Source: Bifidobacterium vansinderenii (GTDB lineage Bacteria > Actinomycetota > Actinomycetes > Actinomycetales > Bifidobacteriaceae). Taken from it: a stretch of 64,000 bases of DNA. The notes below the pieces were generated by a model. The model saw nothing but the letters and a program-made list of their open reading frames with translations, was not told the origin of the DNA and searched no databases. Location: the NCBI RefSeq assembly GCF_002234915.1, contig NZ_NEWD01000028.1:51356-115355 (forward strand), read 5' to 3'. The first letter of the stretch is position 1. Every line of letters begins with the position of its first letter. Below are positions 1-8,151 of the stretch, in pieces. Made by a program: the position numbers and the translations under genes.

Positions 1-729
1 GCCTCCAAGCGCGGTCTTGAGCGCCTTGGTGATGATCGGCGCGTAGTACTTGTCGATGGCGGCGAAGTTCGGGTGCGTGCCGGACGGGTGCACGTCGGGG
101 TCGGGGTAGGTGGCGGTCTCCGGGGTTCCGGGCAGTCCGTCAGTGCCGAGCATGTCGAACGAGTAGGTGACGCGCATGTCCTCGTTGCGCGCGTCGAGGT
201 CGGTCTCGCCGAACACGTCGGCCACGGTGACGCCCCACTTCTTGCAGGCGGCGAGCTGTACCTGACGCAGGTAGTTCTGCACGGCCCAGTCGCGGCCGAT
301 CTTGGCTACGGCGAGATACACGATCGGCGTGTCCGGCCAGTGGCGACGGAACGCGAGGATCGTCGCCTCGAAGCATCCGGCGTAGGTGGTGAGGTCCAGT
401 TCGGCCGGGTCCTTCGATTCGCTCACGGCGCCGAGGTATGCGGGGATGAGGTCGGGCCATGCGTCGTTGGCGCCGCCGTTGAACAGGATCACGTCCGGCT
501 TGGGCTGATCGATGCCGACGAACTCGGCCTGCTGCAGGATCTGCCCTTCGAGGCCGTTGCGGATCGTGCTGAAACGGATGGTGGCACCGTTGCGGGCGCG
601 CTTGACGAGGGTCATGCCCTCGTTGTCGGCCACGACGTTCACGCAGGAACGCTTGGTGTAGTAGTGTCCGTCGACGATGCTGTCGCCGAACGCGTAGAGG
701 ACCTTGCCCTTGAGGATGGAATCGGTCAT
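1..729 (-). CDS. SGNH/GDSL hydrolase, probable carbohydrate esterase (3' end outside window)
   Basis: The visible 243 codons encode a single-domain SGNH hydrolase, a family that usually removes acetyl groups from polysaccharides. The block I motif FGDS lies at residues 14-17 with Ser17 as predicted nucleophile, block III NGGAND at about 84-89, and the block V Asp-His pair in DVHPSG at about 212-217. The C-terminus runs off the left edge, but only the last helix seems missing. The start has an AAAGGAG site 8 nt upstream. It lies 32 nt behind another SGNH esterase gene, so it is the last visible gene of a PL26-esterase-esterase operon. There is no signal peptide, so it acts in the cytosol. RG-I or oligogalacturonide acetyl esters are the inferred substrate; the exact linkage cannot be read. 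Confidence 0.85.
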   Translation of the reverse strand, partial: MTDSILKGKVLYAFGDSIVDGHYYTKRSCVNVVADNEGMTLVKRARNGATIRFSTIRNGLEGQILQQAEFVGIDQPKPDVILFNGGANDAWPDLIPAYLGAVSESKDPAELDLTTYAGCFEATILAFRRHWPDTPIVYLAVAKIGRDWAVQNYLRQVQLAACKKWGVTVADVFGETDLDARNEDMRVTYSFDMLGTDGLPGTPETATYPDPDVHPSGTHPNFAAIDKYYAPIITKALKTALGG

Positions 730-761
730 GATGTTGCTCCTTTGCGATGTTGAGATTCGGT

Positions 762-2342
762 TCAGCCGAGATCGGCGCAGATGTCGTCGGATGCGGGGAT
801 GGTGACGGCGATGCGGCGCGGTTCGGTGACAACGGCGTCACGCCATGCGGTGACCGTGTAGACCACGTGGCGGCTCTGTCCTGGCAGCGGCAGGTCGTGG
901 TACTCGGGCTTGATGATCACCTCTCGGTTGTAGACGCGTCCTTCGGCGTTGGTCTTTTCCACCACGTAGTAGTTGGCGTGCGGGGAGGCGGTCCAACTCA
1001 GGTTCACTTCGGCGCCGATGATGCCGGTGACGCCGTCGGCGGTCAGGTTCTCCACCGGTTCGGGCGAGCCCTGCTCCTCGTCGTGGAAGGCGAACTCCGG
1101 GTAGAGCGCGCCCAGTTCGCGGGCGACGATGCGGGCGTATGCCTTGGCGCCGGTGGTGCCGATATGCACACGGTCCCGAATGCCGTCGAGGTGGCGCGGG
1201 TACTGCAGGGCGGAGGCGCGCAGGAACACGGCGTCCACGTTCTCCTCGGGCAGCGCGGCGAGGTACTCCCCCGCAAGCTTGCGCAGATCGATGAGGGGCA
1301 CGTCGTATTCGGCGGCATACGTGCGGGTGACGTCGGCGTATGGGTCGAGCGCCTCGCCCACGGCCACGCCGTCGCCCAACGGATACTGCGGGATGGCGGT
1401 GACGAGCACCGGGCGGGCGCCGCGGTCGGCCACGCTGATCACGTAGCGGTCGAGCCATGCGGCGTATTCGTCGAGCGGAATGTAGCGCATCGGACGGGTC
1501 TTCGATTCGTCGTTGATGCCGAACTGGATGAGCACCACGTCGTTCGGCGCGAGCGAGCCGAGCAGCTTGTGGAAGCGGTGTTCGTCGAGGTAGCTGCGCA
1601 GGCCGCGGCCGCCGAGAGCGCGATTATGGATGGTCGGGCCGTCGCCGGTGAACACGCGGGCCTGCGGCACGGTGGATGCGACGTCGTGCTCGTAGGAGAA
1701 CCGGTGGTCGTTCATCAGGAACCAGGCCAGCCATTCGCCCCAGCCGGCCTGCGGAGCCTCCTCGGCGAAGTAGGTCTGCACAGTGGAGTCGGCGGCGATG
1801 AAGATGTGCGGGCGGTCGGTGCGGTTCTGTGCGATCGGCTCGTAGGAGAGCTGCGCCAGCGTGAGCTCGCCCCAGCCTGTGGTGGCGTCGTCGCGGCCTT
1901 CGACGGGCACGAAGGTCAGCTCGATGTCGCGGCGGGTCAGCTGCACGTCGAAGGCGATCTCGCGGCGCTGGTCGGGCAGCAGCGTGAACTGGGCGACGTC
2001 CTGTCCGTTGACGATGGCGCGGAACGCGCGTCCGATCTCATCGGTGCCGACCACTTCCGCGGTGATGCGATAGCCCTTGGACTGTGCGGGCACGGTGATT
2101 GCCGTACCGATGAAGTACGAGGTGCGGGCGATGGTGTTGGGATCGCCGTTAAGCGTATCGGATTCCTCGACGAGACGACGGGTCGCGAAGGCGAGACCAT
2201 CGGAGCCGTATGCCTCTTCCGGTACCGGAGAGAGTTCGGGGACGCGGCGCTCGTATACGCCGTCGACCCAGCCGGCCGCCTCGTTCGGGTAGTCGCGCAC
2301 GAATGCGTGCTCGTACGGCTGGGTAAAGATGATGGTGGTCAT
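762..2342 (-). CDS. Rhamnogalacturonan acetylesterase-like SGNH hydrolase (CE12 type) with C-terminal FnIII-like domain
   Basis: This 526-residue protein has three parts. Residues about 1-175 form a beta-sandwich-like domain. Residues about 180-410 form an SGNH esterase with ADSTVQTYF (Ser186, the rhamnogalacturonan acetylesterase version of GDS), IQFGIND (about 275-281) and the catalytic Asp-His in DRVHIG (about 390). The tail, about 430-515, resembles fibronectin III. This layout is known from YesT/YesY-like CE12 enzymes that remove acetyl groups from RG-I. The start at 2342 follows AAAGGA at good spacing; a longer in-frame start at 2402 lies inside an intergenic repeat and is less likely. 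It is downstream of the PL26 lyase gene and 32 nt upstream of the next esterase. No signal peptide is seen, so a cytosolic role is inferred. Confidence 0.87.
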   Translation of the reverse strand: MTTIIFTQPYEHAFVRDYPNEAAGWVDGVYERRVPELSPVPEEAYGSDGLAFATRRLVEESDTLNGDPNTIARTSYFIGTAITVPAQSKGYRITAEVVGTDEIGRAFRAIVNGQDVAQFTLLPDQRREIAFDVQLTRRDIELTFVPVEGRDDATTGWGELTLAQLSYEPIAQNRTDRPHIFIAADSTVQTYFAEEAPQAGWGEWLAWFLMNDHRFSYEHDVASTVPQARVFTGDGPTIHNRALGGRGLRSYLDEHRFHKLLGSLAPNDVVLIQFGINDESKTRPMRYIPLDEYAAWLDRYVISVADRGARPVLVTAIPQYPLGDGVAVGEALDPYADVTRTYAAEYDVPLIDLRKLAGEYLAALPEENVDAVFLRASALQYPRHLDGIRDRVHIGTTGAKAYARIVARELGALYPEFAFHDEEQGSPEPVENLTADGVTGIIGAEVNLSWTASPHANYYVVEKTNAEGRVYNREVIIKPEYHDLPLPGQSRHVVYTVTAWRDAVVTEPRRIAVTIPASDDICADLG

Positions 2343-2374
2343 GATGGTTCCTTTGATAAGTAGGCATTCATGGG

Positions 2375-2514
2375 CTTCCCCTCGAGGGGAAGCCGTCGGC
2401 AACGCCGACTGATGAGGTGGCGCGACGGAGTCGCAGGAATACGCGGTATGAACGCGTGCCGCCCGTCACCTCATCCGACCGACTTCGCCGGCCACCTTCC
2501 CCTCAAGGGGAAGG
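2375..2514. repeat. Dispersed intergenic repeat, copy A1 (two palindromic units)
   Basis: The segment begins with the palindrome CTTCCCCTCGAGGGGAAG (2375-2392), continues with a small GTCGGC-GCCGAC hairpin and TGATGAGGTGGC, and closes with an inverted second unit ending in CCTTCCCCTCAAGGGGAAGG (2495-2514). Related copies lie at about 33941-34073 and 38521-38569, with diverged ones near 16156, 20679 and 60258. It sits between the PL26 and CE12 genes and could act as an mRNA hairpin or attenuator. Confidence 0.8.
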
Positions 2515-2548
2515 AAATGGGTTTTAACGGTGGTTATGCCGGCGTGGA

Positions 2549-5260
2549 TCAGGACTTGCGCTGGGTGTCGGGGCCAAGGCCGTCGGTCAGCTCGTCGGCT
2601 TCGGCAAGGGTCTTGGGAGCGTCATCGCGGATGAAGTCGAGAGTGACGATGGCGTTGAGGCACCACTGGGCCACGAAGTTGGTCTTGACCCACGGGTTCT
2701 CCCACGGGATCTCCTCGAGCTCGGCCTGGTTGCCCACGTTGTGCAGGGTCACGGTGTCGAATCCGGTGTGCTTGCCATCCATGAGCGCGTGGATCAGGTA
2801 CTTCCACACCTTGCGTGCAATGGTCTTGTCTCCGTAGTATTCGGCGGCGTACGCGCCGATCGCGGAGGCGAAGAACGGGAACGGGTAGGCTCGGTCGGCC
2901 AGCGCGCCGTTCGATTCCTTGACCACTTCCTCATGCGGCAGGAAGTAGAAGCGTCCGAAGTCGGCCACCATCTTCGGCCAATCGGGGTCGTCGACGAGGT
3001 CCTTCATCTCGATCCACACCTCGGGGGCGCCCTGGCAGATGGCCAGGTGCACGCCGCCGGTGGACTCGTTGTTGATGAACCGCAGATGGCAGGTGTTCGG
3101 GTCGAACTCCATGTCCACGCCGGAGTTGAGCTGCAGGTCCATGGCCTTGATGTCGTCGATGCCGGTCTGGATCTTGTTGAGGAACTCCGGGGAGTTGGTG
3201 CGCTCGAGCTGGGTCATCCAGTCGGAGCACAGGCTCGACCAGTCCGGGCCGGAGCGGGCGTGGGCCGGGTAGACCATGGACTCCTTGTCGTACCAGTCGC
3301 CAAGCGGATCCTTCTCGAGGAAGGTCTTCTCCACATCGCCGAGCTCGTCGAACAGGTCCTCGAAGCGGCGGTCGCCGGTCAGGTAGTAGTACACACGGTG
3401 GTGGCCGGCCATGGAGATGCGGGCCTCCTTGCACGGGCAGCCCCAGTGACGCACGTTGTGGCGGGAGCCGAGTCCCTTGTACTTGCCCAGATGGTAGACG
3501 TCGACCTCGGAGACGTGGCGGCACAGCTTGCTGGCGATGTCGAAAATGTCCTCGCGGCCGGAGCGCAGGAACGCGTACCACAGCCAGTAGGTGGGCACCA
3601 GTTCGGCGTTGTCCCATGCGAAGCCGCCCATGTCGTAGCGCCACTGGTGGCGGGCGGAATCGTAGGAGTGCATGATGTCGCCGTAGTCGAACATGCCGTA
3701 CCAGTTGCGCAGGTCGATCTCCTTCTTGTAGAAGGCGACGGCCTTGTCGAGCTGGTCCTCGAGCCAGTTCTCCATCTCGGTGTCGCGGCTCGGCAGCGAC
3801 CAGCGGCCGAACGCGCCGAGCTCATGGTAGAACTCCGGGGATGCGAGGTACTGTTCGGGCTTGTCCACGGCCAGCGAGAAGTCGAGCAGCGTCTTGTCGT
3901 CGGGGATCGGCGTGGGACCGGCGGCGATGGAGAACTCGTTGGTGCAGGCGATGCCGTCCGGGTCGGCGCCCTTGTAGTCGTATCCCTCGTAGTACGCCCA
4001 CTGGTAGCCGTCCTGTGCATAGTGGCGGAAGTCCATGGACGGGGCGTCCGGGCTCCACAGCCATACGGTCGCCGTGGCGGTGTCGGTCGTCAGTCCGGAG
4101 AACGTGTAGCCGGTGGGGTACTTCTGCCAGAAGTCCTTCACCGCCACCATCACGGAACCGGCTTCGGAGCCGAAGGACGCGCCGCCGCGGGTGCGCCTGC
4201 CATGCAGCGTGGTGATGCGGCACACCTGCTCGTCGGAGGTCTTCTTGGAGATGACGAAGTGCGTCGGGGAGTCCTGCACGACGTGGTATTCGTCCCACCA
4301 CGGCATGTCCTTGAGCACCGTTTCGACCTTTTCGTTGTCGGAATCGGAGTTGGCGGTCTGGTTGAGCACGCCGGACGCGTCGATGGTCTCTCCGGTCTCG
4401 TCGCTCGGGTGGATGAGCTTGCCGGCCTGCTGGTCCTCGTACAGGTGGCTCGGGATCACCGGCTTCCAGGTGAGCAGCTGGGCGAGGCATTCGTGGATGG
4501 TGCCGTGATCGCCTTCGAAGCGCACGTGACGGTTGTACGGCTTGCCGGCCATGGGAGACTCGAAGCGCACGCCGAGGCCCTTCAAAAAGTCGTGGTTCTC
4601 GTCACCGTCGTAGACGAACGTGTGCTGGAAGTCGAGTCGTTCGGCGTCGTAGCCGACGGTCATGCGGATGATGAACGGCAGACGCTCGGTGCCGTCGGCC
4701 GACACGTGGGTGCCGGTGTAGCGAATCACGGTGACGAGCGGACCGGACGCCTCGAGCGTGATCTCGTCGACACGGCCCGTGAACGCGGTACGGCGGACCA
4801 GGTCGCCCTCATGTTCGCCCGCATTCGGGTCCTCGAGCTCCAGCACCGGCACGGCGTTGGAGGCGACGACGCGACCGTCGACGACGAACGATTCGAACAG
4901 TCGCTTGGTGGAGCGCCTGATCGTCACCGTCGCCCTGCCGGCGTCGATCGTGATGGCGTCGCCGTCGTCCTGGATGCGCTCGGCGTGGGCCGAGACTGTG
5001 GTCTTGCCGTCGGCGTCGTAGGTCAGTTCGGCGGAGGCACCCATCAGTCCGGCGTCGGCGGTGTGCGCCGCCCACTTGACCGATCCGTCCGGCCAGTACG
5101 CGGTGATGCGCGACTGCACCGGAATCGCCTTGCCCTGTTCATTGGTGAGCGCGAAATGGTTGTTGGCCGCGGCATCGGCCGACACGTCGCCACGCTTCCA
5201 CATCGATCCGAACGTGGTGTAGCCGCTACTGCCGTTTCCTCGCATTGCGTGCAACTTCAT
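2549..5260 (-). CDS. PcRGLX/YetA-like exo-rhamnogalacturonan lyase (PL26 type)
   Basis: This 903-residue protein resembles the PcRGLX/YetA group (PL26). These proteins have an N-terminal RIFT-barrel beta domain, a middle beta-sandwich and a C-terminal alpha/alpha barrel, and they release unsaturated galacturonosyl-rhamnose units from RG-I by beta-elimination. The N-terminal part is rich in alternating beta strands (about 1-480). From about residue 500 the sequence is aromatic-rich and helical, with conserved-looking stretches such as YDMGGFAWDN and HNVGNQAELEE. The start MKLHAMRG at 5260 follows GGAAGGAG; a longer frame to 5362 lacks a site. It is the first gene of an operon with two SGNH esterases and is divergent from a LacI regulator. 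No signal peptide is visible. Its unsaturated products fit the two GH105 genes in this window. Confidence 0.8.
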   Translation of the reverse strand: MKLHAMRGNGSSGYTTFGSMWKRGDVSADAAANNHFALTNEQGKAIPVQSRITAYWPDGSVKWAAHTADAGLMGASAELTYDADGKTTVSAHAERIQDDGDAITIDAGRATVTIRRSTKRLFESFVVDGRVVASNAVPVLELEDPNAGEHEGDLVRRTAFTGRVDEITLEASGPLVTVIRYTGTHVSADGTERLPFIIRMTVGYDAERLDFQHTFVYDGDENHDFLKGLGVRFESPMAGKPYNRHVRFEGDHGTIHECLAQLLTWKPVIPSHLYEDQQAGKLIHPSDETGETIDASGVLNQTANSDSDNEKVETVLKDMPWWDEYHVVQDSPTHFVISKKTSDEQVCRITTLHGRRTRGGASFGSEAGSVMVAVKDFWQKYPTGYTFSGLTTDTATATVWLWSPDAPSMDFRHYAQDGYQWAYYEGYDYKGADPDGIACTNEFSIAAGPTPIPDDKTLLDFSLAVDKPEQYLASPEFYHELGAFGRWSLPSRDTEMENWLEDQLDKAVAFYKKEIDLRNWYGMFDYGDIMHSYDSARHQWRYDMGGFAWDNAELVPTYWLWYAFLRSGREDIFDIASKLCRHVSEVDVYHLGKYKGLGSRHNVRHWGCPCKEARISMAGHHRVYYYLTGDRRFEDLFDELGDVEKTFLEKDPLGDWYDKESMVYPAHARSGPDWSSLCSDWMTQLERTNSPEFLNKIQTGIDDIKAMDLQLNSGVDMEFDPNTCHLRFINNESTGGVHLAICQGAPEVWIEMKDLVDDPDWPKMVADFGRFYFLPHEEVVKESNGALADRAYPFPFFASAIGAYAAEYYGDKTIARKVWKYLIHALMDGKHTGFDTVTLHNVGNQAELEEIPWENPWVKTNFVAQWCLNAIVTLDFIRDDAPKTLAEADELTDGLGPDTQRKS

Positions 5261-5644
5261 TCGAGATTCATCTCCTTCCGACGCCCCCACACCGCATACG
5301 TCGTTGTGAATGAAGGCGAAGGCCGTCGTAACATCGTCGTTTTGGTCGGACCTCCGCCGCATACGCGGCGGAGGTCGTTTACTGCTGAATTTATCAGCGT
5401 CGTCTTAAAAATGCAGATCAACAAATATCAAATATTGCCAGATATCTGCTATTTCTTGATTCTGCTATTTTATCGATAACATTAATGATAGCAAAGGCAT
5501 TACTCTTTGTAAAACACGAATAGACTTATCGATGTCATGACATTGACAACGTCCCTCGCAGTGTGCGTTCATGACGGTTACGATGGACCATGACGGTCCG
5601 GCGGGATGGCAGCAACTTCCCCGACTCGGTAGATAAGGAAGACG
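5261..5644. other. Divergent intergenic region between PL26 and LacI genes
   Basis: These 384 bases hold no supportable gene. The centre (about 5390-5520) is strongly AT-rich and must carry the two divergent promoters. Visible structure is a perfect 12-bp palindrome at 5532-5543 and a GGACC-ATGAC-GGTCC inverted repeat at 5585-5599, both close to the LacI gene and possibly its operators. Confidence 0.6.
5532..5543. promoter_or_regulatory. Perfect palindrome ATGTCATGACAT, candidate operator
   Basis: A 12-bp perfect palindrome lies about 100 nt before the LacI start and about 270 nt before the PL26 start, inside the divergent control region. Autoregulation by the adjacent LacI protein is inferred from position only; the centre is AT rather than the CG typical of many LacI operators. 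Confidence 0.35.
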
Positions 5645-6679
5645 ATGACGAACGATTCACAACGTCCCAGACCGACGATGGAGGATATCGCCCGCGCGGC
5701 GCACGTATCGGTGTCCACGGTGAGCCGCGCATTGGCCGATCACGGTGGTACCGCGGCCAGCACCAAGAGGCTCGTGCATCAGGTCGCCGCACAACTGGGC
5801 TACACCCCCAGCGACAAGGGACGAGCCAAGACCTGGCACTCCGGCATGGTGGGACTCGTCACCACGGACCTTGAAGGCCGACCGTCGCTGCCGGTGCTTA
5901 TCGGGGCCGAAGACGCGCTGGGCCCGATGAAGCATTCCATCCTGCTGGCCAACTCGCGCGGCGACGCCAGATTGGAGACCAGCCGCATCGAACAGCTCAT
6001 GTCCCGCAACGTCGACGGACTGCTCGTCGTCAACAAGTCCGTGGACCTGCGTTCCCCTATCCCCCGCTCGCTGACGGGGAACACGCCCGTCGTGTATGTG
6101 TACGGCCCGTCACGCGATCCCAACGATTGCTCCGTAACGGCGGATTTCGTTCAGGGCGCCCGATTGGCGATCGATCATCTGATCGACTGCGGACGCACAC
6201 GGATCGCGGTGATCGGCGGGCTTGAACATGCACGCGCCACGGCCGAACGCATGATCGGCGTGGAGCACGCGTTCGCCATGCATGGACTCCGCCCGGCGGC
6301 CCCGCCACGATTCGGCAACTGGGACGTCTCGTGGGGACGCAAGGCCGCCGAACTGCTGCTGCGCGACGGCATACCGTTCGACGGACTGTACTGCTTCAAC
6401 GATCGCATCGCCCGTGGCGCATTGGAGACGCTTATGGGACACGGCCTGCACGTGCCCGACGACGTGGCGGTGATCGGACACGACAACTGGGAGCAGCAGA
6501 TCGTCGATGCCGCCGTGCCGCTCACCACCGTGGACGGCAACTGCGAGCGCATCGGCCGAGTGGCGGCGATGGTGCTGCTCGACGCCATCCAAGGCAATCC
6601 CCATCACGGCATGATCACGGTTCCGGGCAACCTGATCCAGCGCGCCTCCACGCCTTCCCCCGCTCCCCCGAAGAAGTGA
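5645..6679 (+). CDS. LacI-family transcriptional regulator
   Basis: This 344-residue protein is a full-length LacI repressor. The N-terminal helix-turn-helix reads MEDIARAAHVSVSTVSRALA (residues about 12-31). It is followed by a hinge and a periplasmic-binding-protein-like effector domain (about 65-335) with typical segments such as GLYCFNDRIARGALE and DDVAVIGHDN. An AAGGAAG site lies a few bases before the ATG. It is transcribed divergently from the PL26/esterase operon and convergently with the GH28-containing operon that ends at 6746, so it probably controls one or both. The effector is likely an RG-I or galacturonate-derived sugar, but this is inference. Confidence 0.93.
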   Translation: MTNDSQRPRPTMEDIARAAHVSVSTVSRALADHGGTAASTKRLVHQVAAQLGYTPSDKGRAKTWHSGMVGLVTTDLEGRPSLPVLIGAEDALGPMKHSILLANSRGDARLETSRIEQLMSRNVDGLLVVNKSVDLRSPIPRSLTGNTPVVYVYGPSRDPNDCSVTADFVQGARLAIDHLIDCGRTRIAVIGGLEHARATAERMIGVEHAFAMHGLRPAAPPRFGNWDVSWGRKAAELLLRDGIPFDGLYCFNDRIARGALETLMGHGLHVPDDVAVIGHDNWEQQIVDAAVPLTTVDGNCERIGRVAAMVLLDAIQGNPHHGMITVPGNLIQRASTPSPAPPKK

Positions 6680-6745
6680 CATCCTAAGGGCAGCCCGGAG
6701 ACAGTCCTCTCGGCGGACCGATGGAGAACGCCGACCGGGGCGGCC

Positions 6746-7417
6746 TCAGAACGCCACGAACCGAAGCAACTCCGCGGCAATGCGCCGGGACAACCGGTCA
6801 TACCCGACGATGCTGTAATGCAGACCATCCGGCAGATACTCCGGCTGATGCTCCGGCATCAGCGCCGACATACCGGATTCGTTGAACATGTCGATGACGG
6901 GAATGCCATACCATGCGCACACCCGCTTCATGGCGTCGGCATAGTCAGCCTGTTGCAGACCGGCGGCATTGCGGTCGAAGAACGCGGGGAAATGCCCGTG
7001 ATCCACCCCTCCGGTCTTCGCCGATGTCATGAACACGATGTCGGCGGCCGGATACCGGTGAACGAGTCCGCGAACCAGCGTATCGACCGCGCCGAAGAAG
7101 CATCGCACGTCGGTATCGCCCATATCGCCGAGCGGCAATCCATAGTTGAAATCGTTGACGCCGCCGAACACGAGGACGATGTCGGCGTCGGGATCCATGG
7201 TCTCATAGCGTTCGATGAAACTGTCGGTGCGGTCGGGATGCTTGGCAACGCTACACCCCTTGATGCCGTAGTTGCGCAACGTTCCAGCTCCAAGCAGCCG
7301 CTGCAAATGGGCCGGCCAGGAGATCGTCGGACCGCCGCCACGAGTACCATCGTCGCCCCATGTGGTGGAATCGCCGAGACAGTTGATGGAGACCCGTGAG
7401 AAATCGCGCGTCATCAT
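6746..7417 (-). CDS. SGNH/GDSL hydrolase, probable acetylesterase
   Basis: This 223-residue single-domain SGNH esterase has block I CLGDSTTWGDDG near residue 15, block III FGGVNDFNYG near 85 and block V DGLHYS near 200. A close paralogue with the same landmarks (CLGDSTTWGD, LGGVNDFN, DGLHYSPAGY) lies at 25769-26461. The start codon at 7417 overlaps the stop of the upstream gene in an ATGA arrangement, so the two are translationally coupled. A second ATG follows immediately. It is the last gene of a three-gene operon with a divergent GH28 and an unrecognised protein. No signal peptide is visible. Removal of acetyl groups from imported pectin oligosaccharides is inferred. Confidence 0.88.
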   Translation of the reverse strand: MMTRDFSRVSINCLGDSTTWGDDGTRGGGPTISWPAHLQRLLGAGTLRNYGIKGCSVAKHPDRTDSFIERYETMDPDADIVLVFGGVNDFNYGLPLGDMGDTDVRCFFGAVDTLVRGLVHRYPAADIVFMTSAKTGGVDHGHFPAFFDRNAAGLQQADYADAMKRVCAWYGIPVIDMFNESGMSALMPEHQPEYLPDGLHYSIVGYDRLSRRIAAELLRFVAF

Positions 7418-8133
7418 GATTCTTCTCCCCGGCTCGACGATCGTCCGAAATCGAACAGTGTGTCGATGACGAGGAAGTCGGAGCCGTTCGCCTCGGGAAA
7501 ATGATTGAAATGCGATGCCGGGTCGACGGCGATCCACTCCTCGATTTCCCTCGACGGACCATCGGCGCCGCTGATGCTTTGCCGTCCGCGATCGCGCGGC
7601 GTCTCGAAATAGCTGAACAGCATATTGTCGTGGATCGAGATGAACTGGTAGCGGTCGCCCACGAACGTGCCCTCGCGCACGATGGCCTGATGATGGCACA
7701 CGTATTCCATGAGCTTGTCCGGATACAGCACGGCGATGCGACCGCACCGGGCGTCAGGGGCCGGCCTGCGCGTGTAATAGTCCACGCTTTTCGGCTCGTC
7801 GAACCAGAACACCGGATGCATGTACGCCCATTCGACGTCCTCCACGTCGCGACCGCGCATGGCGGGGAACGGGCGGAGCAGGCCATGCAGCCATCCCCAC
7901 GTGTCCGGGGCGACGCGGATCGATTCAAGATCGGGGCGATCGCCCTCGTAGATATGCTCGGTGTAGAGGAACAGCTGCTCCCCGTGCCGGTAGAGGCCCG
8001 CGGTGAGCAGCGTGCCGTCGTCCACCATCGTCTGCGCTCGGTCGGAAGCCTCTCGCAGCGCCCTGTCCAAAGCCGCTGAATCGATTCCGGGTTTCAGCAC
8101 CGCCCTGTACGACGCCCGTTCCACATTCGCCAT
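7414..8133 (-). CDS. Unrecognised protein, possible duplicated dimeric alpha/beta-barrel (mutarotase-like) fold
   Basis: I do not recognise this 239-residue protein with confidence. It looks like two similar halves. Each half starts with a strand and ends with an aromatic-rich strand: YRAVLKPGID through LFLYTEHIYEGDRP in the first half, GRIAVLYPDKLMEYV through MLFSYFETPRD in the second. That pattern, together with HNHFPEA-type histidines near the C-terminus, recalls the ferredoxin-like fold of L-rhamnose mutarotases, but this is a structural guess. The second ATG (8133) is preferred because the AGGAG site is 7 nt before it and only 1 nt before the ATG at 8139. It starts 18 nt after the GH28 stop and overlaps the downstream SGNH esterase by 4 nt, so a role in the same sugar pathway is likely. 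No signal or membrane segment is seen. Confidence 0.75.
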   Translation of the reverse strand: MANVERASYRAVLKPGIDSAALDRALREASDRAQTMVDDGTLLTAGLYRHGEQLFLYTEHIYEGDRPDLESIRVAPDTWGWLHGLLRPFPAMRGRDVEDVEWAYMHPVFWFDEPKSVDYYTRRPAPDARCGRIAVLYPDKLMEYVCHHQAIVREGTFVGDRYQFISIHDNMLFSYFETPRDRGRQSISGADGPSREIEEWIAVDPASHFNHFPEANGSDFLVIDTLFDFGRSSSRGEES

Positions 8134-8151
8134 GATCATGCTCCTTCCATG

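Noticed and set aside
747..5479. Very long plus-strand frames opposite the CE12-like and PL26 genes (for example 747-2363 and 2741-5479).
   Set aside because: Their products are Val/Gly/His/Arg-rich and repetitive, without known motifs, as expected for antisense frames in GC-rich genes. The minus-strand products have clear enzyme motifs and ribosome sites.
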